DNA from: Candidatus Latescibacteria bacterium 4484_181
GTDB lineage: Bacteria; Latescibacterota; MVCY01
Direction: 5' to 3'
DNA: 12,421 nucleotides
NCBI GenBank assembly: GCA_002049985.1
Contig: MVCY01000025.1
Span: 1 to 12,421, forward strand
This document shows positions 1 through 6,940 of this stretch, in pieces. A program made the position numbers and the translations under genes. Numbering within the stretch: position 1 is the first letter of the stretch; each line of letters opens with the position of its first letter. The notes beneath the pieces are model-generated. The model did not search any database. It had not been told where the DNA came from and saw only the letters and a list, made by a program, of their open reading frames with translations.

Positions 1-30
1 TTGATTATGCCTTTACGGCTTAATGATTAG
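1..30 (+). CDS. dnaN: C-terminal end of DNA polymerase III beta clamp (partial)
   Basis: Only the last nine codons and the TAG stop are in the window. They read LIMPLRLND. The sliding clamp protein commonly ends in a strand of the form Y-(V/L)-(I/V)-M-P-(M/L)-R-(L/I), so this tail fits DnaN well. The downstream order (DUF721, gyrB, gyrA) is the classic neighbourhood of dnaN. DnaN is the ring-shaped processivity factor of the replicative polymerase. The identification rests on a very short peptide plus context, so the start, length and integrity of the gene cannot be judged. RecF is the main alternative expected at this place, but the M-P-L-R-L tail is not a RecF ending that I recognise. Confidence 0.65.
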   Translation: MIMPLRLND

Positions 31-31
31 G

Positions 32-40
32 AAAAGGAGG
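32..40 (+). promoter_or_regulatory. Strong Shine-Dalgarno for the DUF721 gene
   Basis: AAAAGGAGG begins two bases after the dnaN stop. The only in-frame codons at normal spacing are GTC at 45 and ATC at 48 (seven bases after GGAGG). No ATG, GTG or TTG is in frame until TTG at 87, which is 46 bases away. The site therefore argues for a start near 45-48 rather than at 87. Confidence 0.6.
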
Positions 41-47
41 ACTTGTC

Positions 48-344
48 ATCAGGGAGAGTAAGGGACATCCGAGCTCTATTTCGGAGTTGTTGAGAGAGTT
101 AATTAGTGACTTGGGAATAGAAAAGAGATTGGCTGAGACCAGAGTATGCCAGATTTGGAAGGAAGTGGTCGGTGAGGGTCTCTCCCGGGAAACCGCGGTG
201 GTTTCGATTAAACGGGGGAGACTTTTTGTGAAAGTAAGAACGCCCAGTTGGCGAAATGAGCTGACATTCTTAAGAAGCCAGATAATATCCAAGTTAAATA
301 GGAGGGTAGGGAAAAAGGTAGTGAGGGAGATTGTTTTTCTGTAA
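48..344 (+). CDS. DUF721 / DciA-like protein
   Basis: A small basic protein of the DUF721 family, some members of which (DciA) help load or operate the replicative helicase. The sequence follows the family pattern. There is an N-terminal SISELLRELISDLG helix, then a core with the typical QIWKEVVGE stretch and an RGRLFVKVRTPSWRNELTFLR segment with the conserved Trp and Glu-Leu. It ends in LNRRVGKKVVREIVFL. The reading frame is open from base 27. The first canonical start is TTG at 87 (85 residues), but that would cut into the N-terminal helix and has no spaced ribosome-binding site. The AAAAGGAGG at 32-40 points to ATC at 48 (98 residues) as an AUC start; a sequencing or mutational change of a GTG/ATG is the alternative. 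The gene lies directly behind dnaN and 17 bases before gyrB, probably in one transcript. Confidence 0.75.
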   Translation: MRESKGHPSSISELLRELISDLGIEKRLAETRVCQIWKEVVGEGLSRETAVVSIKRGRLFVKVRTPSWRNELTFLRSQIISKLNRRVGKKVVREIVFL

Positions 345-361
345 GCAACAATGGAGGACGA

Positions 362-2269
362 ATGGAAGCCGTGGATGAGGAGTACAGTGCGTCAAGGATC
401 CAGGTGTTGAAAGGGCTGGAAGCAGTCAGGAAGAGGCCGGCGATGTATATTGGTAGCACGGGAGTTGCCGGACTTCACCACCTTGTCTATGAGGTGATAG
501 ACAACAGCATCGACGAGGCCCTCGCCGGCTACTGCGACAGGATAGAGGTTACGATAAACCAAGACGGCAGTGTCACGGTCATTGACAACGGCAGGGGCAT
601 CCCCGTGGACATCCATCCCACCCAGAACAAGCCGGCCCTTGAGGTCGTGATGACAACATTGCATGCTGGCGGAAAGTTTGACAAGAAGGTTTACCGAGTC
701 TCAGGCGGGCTTCACGGGGTGGGAGTGTCTGTGGTCAATGCCCTCTCCCTCTGGTGCGAAGTTGAAATCTGGCGGGACGGTAAAAGATACATCCAGCGGT
801 ACCGCCGAGGAGTCCCCGAGGCGGAGGTGAGAACAATTGGGCAGACAGACCGTTCTGGGACTAAAGTCACCTTCTTGCCTGACCCGAAGATTTTTGATAC
901 CACCGATTTCAGCTTTGATATCCTCTCCCAGCGACTTAGAGAGCTCGCCTTCCTCAACCCAGGGGTTCATATCTCCATCAAGGATGAAAAAAGCGGCAAG
1001 CAGCATGTTTTTCAGTATGACGGAGGGATTTCCTCTTTCGTTGAGTATCTGGATGAGGAGAGGAGTCCCCTCCATCGGCCTCCTATATACTTTAAGCGCC
1101 AGCGAGATTCCGTCTCTGTAGAGCTGGCGATGCAGTACACCGAGTCCTACTCTGAAAACATCTTTACCTACGTGAACAATGTCAATACCGTGGAGGGGGG
1201 AACACATCTGATCGGATTCAAGGCTGCCCTGACGCGCGTTCTAAATGCGTATGCCCAGAGAGAGAATATGCTTAAGGCAATGAAAACCTCGCTGTCTGGC
1301 GAAGATGTGAGGGAGGGGCTCACAGTGGTGCTCAGTATTAAAATGCCTGACCCCCAATTTGAGGGGCAGACAAAGACCAAACTGGGCAACAGTAATATCA
1401 GAGGCATCGTTGAGTCTCTAGTAACAGAAAGTCTTACGGAATTTTTCGAGGAGAATCCGTCGGTTGTACAGAAGATCTTGCTGAAGTCTATCGAAGCGGC
1501 CAGGGCCAGGGAGGCGGCTCGGCGGGCCAAAGAACTCACTCGCCGCAAGACAGCCCTCTCCAGCAATAGCCTACCGGGTAAACTGGCCGATTGCTCCAGT
1601 AAAAACCCTGAGGAATGTGAGATATTCTTAGTGGAAGGCGACTCTGCGGGCGGCTCCGCGAAGCAGGGAAGAGATCGCCGCTTCCAAGCTATTCTGCCTC
1701 TATGGGGGAAGATGCTTAATGTCGAAAAAGCAAGAATTGACAGAGTGTTAGCTAATGATAAGTTGGAGCCCATCATCACGGCCTTGGGGGCTGGCGTTGG
1801 TGAGGAATGCGATAGTGAAAAGCTTCGCTATAATAAGATCATAATTATGGCCGATGCAGATGTGGACGGTTCGCACATCCGCACTCTCATACTCACTTTC
1901 TTCTTCCGATATATGCGCAGCCTTATCGAGAAAGGTCACATATACATCGCTCAACCCCCGTTATTTTCTATCAGAAAGGGAAAAGAGGAGCAGTATGCTT
2001 ACAATGAAGAGGAAAGAGACGCTATTGTCCGCCGCTTAGGGGAAGATAAAGGAATTGTCATCCAGCGCTACAAGGGGCTGGGCGAGATGAATCCAGACCA
2101 ACTCTGGAAAACTACTATGAATCCTGAAACACGGACACTGTTGAAAGTGACATTAGAAGATGCCGTAGAGGCAGAAAAAGTGTTCTCTACCCTTATGGGA
2201 GACCAAGTCGAGCCAAGACGGAAATTTATCGAGGAGAACGCTAAGTATGTGCAGAATTTGGATGTCTAG
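362..2269 (+). CDS. gyrB: DNA gyrase subunit B
   Basis: The ATPase subunit of type IIA topoisomerase, which pairs with GyrA to form A2B2 gyrase in the cytoplasm. All expected parts are present in 635 residues. The GHKL ATPase domain carries EVIDNSIDEA with E44 and N48, DNGRGIPVDIH with D75, and the glycine loop SGGLHGVG near 115-121. The transducer domain carries QTKTKLGN starting at Q336, with the catalytic-loop lysine K338. The TOPRIM domain carries EGDSAGG with E425 and the metal-binding DADVDGSH with D498 and D500. The C-terminal tail holds RYKGLGEMNPDQLW. The length is that of the standard form without the long insertion of gammaproteobacterial GyrB. The start is ATG with GGAGG at 353-357, four bases away. 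gyrA follows after 57-63 bases, so the two are probably co-transcribed. Nothing in the sequence suggests damage. Confidence 0.97.
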   Translation: MEAVDEEYSASRIQVLKGLEAVRKRPAMYIGSTGVAGLHHLVYEVIDNSIDEALAGYCDRIEVTINQDGSVTVIDNGRGIPVDIHPTQNKPALEVVMTTLHAGGKFDKKVYRVSGGLHGVGVSVVNALSLWCEVEIWRDGKRYIQRYRRGVPEAEVRTIGQTDRSGTKVTFLPDPKIFDTTDFSFDILSQRLRELAFLNPGVHISIKDEKSGKQHVFQYDGGISSFVEYLDEERSPLHRPPIYFKRQRDSVSVELAMQYTESYSENIFTYVNNVNTVEGGTHLIGFKAALTRVLNAYAQRENMLKAMKTSLSGEDVREGLTVVLSIKMPDPQFEGQTKTKLGNSNIRGIVESLVTESLTEFFEENPSVVQKILLKSIEAARAREAARRAKELTRRKTALSSNSLPGKLADCSSKNPEECEIFLVEGDSAGGSAKQGRDRRFQAILPLWGKMLNVEKARIDRVLANDKLEPIITALGAGVGEECDSEKLRYNKIIIMADADVDGSHIRTLILTFFFRYMRSLIEKGHIYIAQPPLFSIRKGKEEQYAYNEEERDAIVRRLGEDKGIVIQRYKGLGEMNPDQLWKTTMNPETRTLLKVTLEDAVEAEKVFSTLMGDQVEPRRKFIEENAKYVQNLDV

Positions 2270-2332
2270 TTATCTGCTTGAAACACCGTAGATAAGCATT
2301 GTGTTCAGCAAACAGAAGGATAGGAAGTGAAG

Positions 2333-4702
2333 ATGGCGTCTCGTAGTGCTAGACTGATACCGGTGTACATCGAAGACGAGATGAAGAGCTCGTATCTCGA
2401 TTATTCTATGAGTGTAATTGTCTCCAGAGCACTGCCTGATGTGAGGGATGGCTTGAAACCCTCTCAGCGACGAATTCTGGTGGCCATGAACGACCTGAGC
2501 CTCACCCCTGGGCGACAGCCCCGGAAATGCGCCAAAATTGCTGGAGACACCTCAGGCAATTACCATCCTCATGGTGAGGCAGTTGTCTACCCCACCTTGG
2601 TCAGGATGGCTCAGGATTTCAATTTCCGTTATCCTTTGGTTGATGGCCAGGGCAACTTTGGCTCAGTGGACGGCGACCCGCCAGCGGCGATGCGATATAC
2701 TGAAGCCCGTATGACTCCCTTGGCAGTTGAACTGCTGGAGGATTTGGACAAGGGCACGGTCGACTTTGTGCCCAACTATGATGAAACCCGTGCCGAGCCC
2801 ACTGTGCTACCTGCGAAGTTTCCCAACCTTATCTGTAACGGCTGTTCTGGGATAGCCGTGGGGATGGCGACTAACATCCCTCCCCACAATCTCTGCGAGG
2901 CAGTAGACGGATTGGTGGCCCTCATTGACAACCCCGACATTGACGGCGAGCAACTTATGCAATATGTAAAGGGGCCAGATTTCCCGACCGGGGCAATTAT
3001 ATACGGCAAAGAAGGTATTAGAGAAGCGTACCTGACCGGCAGGGGAAAGATTACCCTCAGAGCACGGGCAGAGGTGCAACAGGAAAAGGGAGGGCGCCAG
3101 AGTATTGTCATTACGGAGATACCCTTTCAGGTAAACAAGGCGGAACTTCTGGAGAGCATCGCCCGGCTTATTCGAGAGAAAAAGATAGAGGGCATCGCTG
3201 ACCTGCGAGATGAGTCAGACCGAGAGGGTATACGAATTGTGATCGAGCTGCGCAAAGAAGCCGATTCCTCGGTTGTCCTGAATCTTCTTTATGCGCACAC
3301 TTCCTTGCAGACCACCTTCGGTGCTATTATGCTGGCTTTAGTGGATGGCCAGCCGAAGGTGCTTACCTTAAAGCAGATGCTCTCTTCTTTCCTTCAACAC
3401 CGCCACCAGGTGGTGACCCGCCGCACCCGATTTGAGCTGAATAAGGCGGAAAAGAGAGCACATATCTTGGAAGGGTTGAAGATCGCCTTGCAGAATATTG
3501 ACGAGATCATCTCTATTATTGGAAAGTCAGAGGATTCCTCAGTGGCAAAAGAGCTTTTGTGCCAGAGGTTCTCTCTCTCTGAAACACAGGCCCAAGCCAT
3601 ATTAGATATGCGGCTGGGACGGTTAACCCGCCTGGAGCAAGGCAAGGTCGAAGAAGAACATGAGGAGCTGTTGAAATCTATCGCCGAGCACAAAGCCCTG
3701 CTGGCAGACTACTCTCAGAGGATGGAGGTGATAAAGAGGGAACTTTTGGCCCTGAAAAAGAAGTACGGAGATGGGCGGAGGACAGAGATTGTTGAAGAAG
3801 AGGTGGAGCAGATTACGATAGAGGACCTGATAGCCGAAGAGCAGATGGCAGTCACAATCTCTCACTCGGGTTATATTAAACGCTTATCGCTGGACTGGAT
3901 CCTTTTCCTCACCGACAGAGGTCAGTGTCACTGGCTTAAGGTATACGAGATCCCAGAAGGCAGTCGCAGCTCTAAGGGACGTTCCATAGTGAACCTTTTG
4001 AATGTAAGGGATGAGGAGACTATCACTGCCTTTGTGCCGGTGAAGCAGTTTGACTCTCACCATTTTCTTACCATAGGCACCTGCAGGGGCATCATTAAGA
4101 AGACCAGTCTTGCGGCCTACAGTTCGCCCCGCAGGGGCGGCATCCGGGCTATCTCACTCTCTGAGGATGATAAGGTGATTGCCGCAGCCCTTACCGATGG
4201 CAAAAAGGACATCCTGCTGGCCACTGAGGGAGGCCGTGCCATCCGGTTCAGCGAGGCCGAGGTGAGAGAAACAGGAAGATCTGCTCAGGGAGTCAGAGGC
4301 ATGAGGCTCTCTGAAGATGACAAGGTGGTGGGAATGGTCATCGCTGAGCGCAGCGGGAACGGTCAGACTGTGAAGGGCAGCTCTGCTGAGGAGTTTCTTC
4401 TCTCCGTCTCTGAGAACGGGTATGGCAAGAGAACTGGAATATCAGCGTACCCCCTCACCCATCGAGGCGGTAGAGGGGTCATATCTGCTAAGGTGACTCC
4501 GAGAAACGGCAAAGTGGTGGCGGTGGCAAAGGTAAAAAGTCGTGATGAGGTTATGATCATCTCCCAGGGGGGAAATCTAATCCGTTTGGCCGTCAAGAAT
4601 ATTCGGATAGCCAGCAGGAACACCCAGGGGGTTAAGCTGGTCCGTCTAAGAGAGGACAAAGTGATAGATGTAGCTGCCGTGGTCTCCGAGCTTAGCAGTT
4701 GA
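2333..4702 (+). CDS. gyrA: DNA gyrase subunit A with an apparent loss of the first C-terminal blade
   Basis: The DNA-breaking and DNA-wrapping subunit of gyrase. From ATG 2333 the protein has 789 residues; an in-frame GTG at 2327 would add two, and both have AGGA-type sites upstream. The breakage-reunion domain is intact: DGLKPSQRRIL, HPHGEAVVYPTLVRMAQ and AAMRYTEARMT with catalytic Tyr122. A coiled-coil tower lies around 370-480. Residues 82-87 read E-A-V-V-Y-P, where E. coli has D-S-A-V-Y-D. In the C-terminal pinwheel, IKRLSL runs directly into DWILFLTDRG near L520/D521. In Bacillus and E. coli GyrA about 33 residues lie between these points, including the GyrA-box (QRRGGKG type). The later blades are present, including LTHRGGRGVISAKV and NTQGVKLVRL. 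By sequence it could be a gyrase or a topoisomerase IV-like enzyme, but the adjacent gyrB supports gyrA. Confidence 0.95.
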   Translation: MASRSARLIPVYIEDEMKSSYLDYSMSVIVSRALPDVRDGLKPSQRRILVAMNDLSLTPGRQPRKCAKIAGDTSGNYHPHGEAVVYPTLVRMAQDFNFRYPLVDGQGNFGSVDGDPPAAMRYTEARMTPLAVELLEDLDKGTVDFVPNYDETRAEPTVLPAKFPNLICNGCSGIAVGMATNIPPHNLCEAVDGLVALIDNPDIDGEQLMQYVKGPDFPTGAIIYGKEGIREAYLTGRGKITLRARAEVQQEKGGRQSIVITEIPFQVNKAELLESIARLIREKKIEGIADLRDESDREGIRIVIELRKEADSSVVLNLLYAHTSLQTTFGAIMLALVDGQPKVLTLKQMLSSFLQHRHQVVTRRTRFELNKAEKRAHILEGLKIALQNIDEIISIIGKSEDSSVAKELLCQRFSLSETQAQAILDMRLGRLTRLEQGKVEEEHEELLKSIAEHKALLADYSQRMEVIKRELLALKKKYGDGRRTEIVEEEVEQITIEDLIAEEQMAVTISHSGYIKRLSLDWILFLTDRGQCHWLKVYEIPEGSRSSKGRSIVNLLNVRDEETITAFVPVKQFDSHHFLTIGTCRGIIKKTSLAAYSSPRRGGIRAISLSEDDKVIAAALTDGKKDILLATEGGRAIRFSEAEVRETGRSAQGVRGMRLSEDDKVVGMVIAERSGNGQTVKGSSAEEFLLSVSENGYGKRTGISAYPLTHRGGRGVISAKVTPRNGKVVAVAKVKSRDEVMIISQGGNLIRLAVKNIRIASRNTQGVKLVRLREDKVIDVAAVVSELSS

Positions 4703-4749
4703 GCCTTCTTAAATCATTGGTGACTTATAAGAACTACCAGCCGATTAGT

Positions 4750-4770
4750 GGGACCGGTGTGTGCGGTCCC
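4750..4770 (+). terminator. GC-rich hairpin 48 bases after gyrA, possible terminator or structured leader
   Basis: GGGACCG at 4750-4756 is perfectly complementary to CGGTCCC at 4764-4770 across a seven-base loop. No T tract follows, so it is not a standard intrinsic terminator. Short outer pairings are possible between CCAG/CCG at about 4737-4743 and CGG/CTGG at 4788-4798, which would make a branched structure. It may mark the end of the gyrase transcript or the leader of the lipoprotein gene. Confidence 0.35.
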
Positions 4771-4825
4771 GTAATGCGCGGTTTAAACGGTGGAACTGGC
4801 TATTTCCAAGAGGAAGGAATTGGGT

Positions 4826-5062
4826 ATGAAAGAGCTCTGTTCCTATCTGACGATAGTTCTGATGCTACTTTTTGTCTCTGGATGTGTGGAGAAATCCCCT
4901 GAGAAGCTCTATCAACAGGCTGAAAAGGCGGCGGCCGACTCGTCAACATATGACAAGGCGGAAAAACTGTTCCAGAAATTGCTCGCCAGATATCCAGAGG
5001 ATGAGAGGTGCGACGACGCCCTGTTTACCTTAGCCCAGATTGAAATCAATAGACGTGGCTGA
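4826..5062 (+). CDS. Short lipoprotein with one TPR-like repeat, probably truncated
   Basis: A 78-residue protein starting at ATG 4826, with AGGAAGGAA at 4811-4819 as ribosome-binding site. It has a lipoprotein signal peptide: hydrophobic residues 8-17 followed by the lipobox VSGC, with C20 as the lipidated cysteine. The mature part, SPEKLYQQAEKAAADSSTYD then AEKLFQKLLARYPEDERCDDALFTLAQIEI, has the helix spacing and A/L/Y/P pattern of a tetratricopeptide repeat. It resembles the start of BamD/YbgF-like or other TPR lipoproteins. Those normally carry several repeats and exceed 150 residues. Here the frame ends after INRRG, where a second repeat would be expected, and the stop lies inside the next gene. 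I infer a 3'-truncated remnant, though a genuine mini-lipoprotein cannot be excluded. It would be anchored to the inner or outer membrane. Confidence 0.6.
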   Translation: MKELCSYLTIVLMLLFVSGCVEKSPEKLYQQAEKAAADSSTYDKAEKLFQKLLARYPEDERCDDALFTLAQIEINRRG

Positions 5063-5774
5063 GTCTAAGAGACTGATAGCTAAGGGAGTTAAGGAGCTTG
5101 AGGTTGTTAAGAGGGCTCTAAGGGATGGGATGGTCACCGTGGCTATGGGCACCACCAACACATATGTGGCTGAGGAACTGAGCGGGCAGCGCATAGCAAA
5201 ATTCAGCTACACCACGGGTCTGACTCTACCCCGGGTGAGCAGTGAAAGCCCCGGCATGGACATTTCCAGGAGACCAGCAGTGGTGTTTCGGAGGGGCAAG
5301 CTGGTGGAGGGACTCTCTGTGGACGACTCGGTTGGGGAGCTTAAAGCTGGCGATGTCTTCATCAAGGGAGCAAATGCCTTAAACTACAGAGAAAAGGTGG
5401 CAGGTATCCTTGTAGGTCATCCTACCGGAGGGACTATCGGCAATGCCATCGGTACTTTGATTGCCAGGAAGGTGCACCTGGTTATTCCCGTTGGGTTAGA
5501 GAAATGTATTCCGTTCGATATTATTGAGTTAAGCCGCCAGATTCCTGTTGCCGCCGAGGCAGATGTCACCTCTCTTTTCCCGGTGACAGGGTTGATTGTG
5601 ACGGAGATCGAGGCATTGGAGACTCTGGCCGATGTGCGGGCGGTAGAGGTTGCCGCCGGCGGCGTAGCCGGAGCCGAAGGTTCAGTAAGGCTGCAAATTG
5701 AGGGGGAAAAGAGGGAAATAGAAAAGATTGAGCAGATTCTGGAGGGAATATACGGGGAGGAGGAGTTTGCATAG
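5055..5774 (+). CDS. Uncharacterised conserved-looking protein of about 240 residues
   Basis: I do not recognise a named family. From GTG 5055 the protein has 239 residues; TTG 5040 would add five. Neither start has a clear ribosome-binding site, and both overlap the end of the lipoprotein gene, so translation may be coupled to it. It is soluble, with no signal peptide or membrane segment. Glycine-rich motifs look functional: VAMGTTNTYVAEEL near residue 30, VFIKGANALNYREK, and GILVGHPTGGTIGNAIGTL, followed by the hydrophobic strand HLVIPVGLEK. The GTTN loop early in the chain and the GHPTGGTIG loop suggest a nucleotide, phosphate or CoA-binding alpha/beta fold, perhaps of the sugar-isomerase/CoA-transferase type, but this is a guess. 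The C-terminal part (about 190-235) resembles a small alpha/beta regulatory domain. It is translated normally to a TAG stop. Confidence 0.7.
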   Translation: MAESKRLIAKGVKELEVVKRALRDGMVTVAMGTTNTYVAEELSGQRIAKFSYTTGLTLPRVSSESPGMDISRRPAVVFRRGKLVEGLSVDDSVGELKAGDVFIKGANALNYREKVAGILVGHPTGGTIGNAIGTLIARKVHLVIPVGLEKCIPFDIIELSRQIPVAAEADVTSLFPVTGLIVTEIEALETLADVRAVEVAAGGVAGAEGSVRLQIEGEKREIEKIEQILEGIYGEEEFA

Positions 5775-5995
5775 CGCATCCCCAATGCGAGTAATTTCCA
5801 CGAATTGATGAGATTACGAATCAGCCAGAATGTGGGCACGCCTATCGGGTTGCAAGCTATTCGACTTTTAGCCAGACAGAAAGGAAGAAGTTGAAGGTGG
5901 TCACGATTTTTGGCCTCATCAACTGGTTCGTCTGGATGTTAGAAGAAACTGATCGAGATAGAATTAGAAAAGCTTGAGCAAAAGGAGGTGCTCTC
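5775..5995 (+). other. Spacer before the ABC cluster with possible gene remnants
   Basis: This 221-base spacer holds no gene that I can support. Two short open stretches stand out. One continues the frame of the upstream gene past its stop to 5894. The other runs from TTG 5891 to TGA 5975-5977 and starts LKVVTIFG, which resembles the first strand of UDP-GlcNAc 2-epimerase (WecB), then departs from it. A weak hairpin, CGCAT/ATGCG at 5775-5789, directly follows the stop. I see no convincing promoter. Confidence 0.3.
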
Positions 5996-6940
5996 TTGAT
6001 AGAGGTTGAACATCTCAGCAAATACTTTGGCAGAACAACTGCAGTGGATAACATATCCTTTCGGGTAGAAAAGGGAGAAATACTTGGTTTCTTGGGACCG
6101 AACGGTGCGGGCAAGACCACCACTATGCGCATTCTAACCTGCTTCCTGCCCGCCTCGGCAGGCACTGCCCGGGTGGCCGGATACGATGTCTTCAAAGACT
6201 CCCTAGAGGTGAGAAAAAGAATAGGCTACCTGCCCGAGAACCCACCGCTTTACAACGATATGACTGTCAGGTATTTCCTGGAGTTCAACGCAAAGATAAA
6301 GGGCGTCGAGCCCAAACAGCAGAGAAGCAGGGCAGAGGCAACCATGGAGAAATGCGGGCTCCAAGAAGTGAAAGAGACCATTATCGGCAAACTCTCCCGA
6401 GGCTACAAGCAGAGAGTGGGACTGGCTCAGGCGTTAGTCCATGACCCGGAGGTGTTAATACTGGATGAGCCCACTATAGGACTTGACCCCCGGCAGATAA
6501 TCGAGGTTCGCCAGTTGATCAAAGAGTTGGGAGGAGAGCACACCATCATCCTCAGCACCCACATCTTACCAGAGGTAAGCGTTACGTGTCAGAGGGTAGT
6601 GATTATCAATAAAGGGAAAATCGCTGCTGTGGATACGCCCGAGAATCTCACGGCCCGGCTCAAGGGGTCCGAAAGAGTCTATGTAGAAGTGGAAGGACCT
6701 GTTGACCAGGTGGAACAGAGGATCAGACAAATCCCTGATGTCACAGCCGTTAGCGTAGAATCCGGGGGCAACGGGAAGAGGAACGGTTTCTTTGTTGAAA
6801 GTAAAGTGAAGGCAGACGTCAGGTCGCAATTGGCAGCAGCAATTACCAGCAGCGGATTCGGACTGTTGGAGATGAGACGCGTTGGGTTAAGCTTAGAAGA
6901 GATATTCTTACAGCTAACTACAGAGGAGGCAGAGGGATGA
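5996..6940 (+). CDS. ABC transporter ATP-binding protein, GldA-like (ABC-2 exporter type)
   Basis: The cytoplasmic ATPase that powers the permease encoded next to it. The start is TTG 5996, five bases after AAAGGAGGTG. The 314 residues contain a complete nucleotide-binding domain. It has Walker A GPNGAGKTT at 34-42, the IGYLPE form of the Q-loop near 76-81 (Glu where many ABC proteins have Gln), the signature LSRGYKQR at 133-140, Walker B VLILDEP with D157 and E158, and the switch His189 in STHIL. A C-terminal extension of about 90 residues follows, as in exporters of the gliding-motility GldA and DrrA groups. The IGYLPE and LSxGYxQR forms are usual in those groups, so they are not signs of decay. 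The stop overlaps the permease start by four bases (ATGA), indicating translational coupling. The substrate is unknown. Confidence 0.93.
   Translation: MIEVEHLSKYFGRTTAVDNISFRVEKGEILGFLGPNGAGKTTTMRILTCFLPASAGTARVAGYDVFKDSLEVRKRIGYLPENPPLYNDMTVRYFLEFNAKIKGVEPKQQRSRAEATMEKCGLQEVKETIIGKLSRGYKQRVGLAQALVHDPEVLILDEPTIGLDPRQIIEVRQLIKELGGEHTIILSTHILPEVSVTCQRVVIINKGKIAAVDTPENLTARLKGSERVYVEVEGPVDQVEQRIRQIPDVTAVSVESGGNGKRNGFFVESKVKADVRSQLAAAITSSGFGLLEMRRVGLSLEEIFLQLTTEEAEG

Noticed and set aside
1168..1779. Long minus-strand open frame opposite gyrB
   Set aside because: It mirrors the codon pattern of gyrB and has no ribosome-binding site or known motif.
4781..4788. Perfect palindrome GTTTAAAC
   Set aside because: Eight bases alone are expected by chance, and the flanks do not extend the symmetry.
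4699..4902. Open frame starting at the gyrA stop and covering the lipoprotein start
   Set aside because: It is out of frame with the lipoprotein, has no recognisable motif, and the lipobox protein in the other frame explains the region better.
5775..5789. Small hairpin after the unrecognised gene as a terminator
   Set aside because: It has only five base pairs and no following T tract.
5772..5894. Read-through of the TAG stop of the unrecognised gene into a 39-codon extension
   Set aside because: The extension is short enough to be open by chance, no recoding signal is visible, and other genes in the window use ordinary stops including TAG.
6220..6240. Glu in place of Gln in the ATPase Q-loop as a sign of inactivity
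   Set aside because: IGYLPE is the usual form in the GldA/DrrA group, and all other ATPase motifs are intact.
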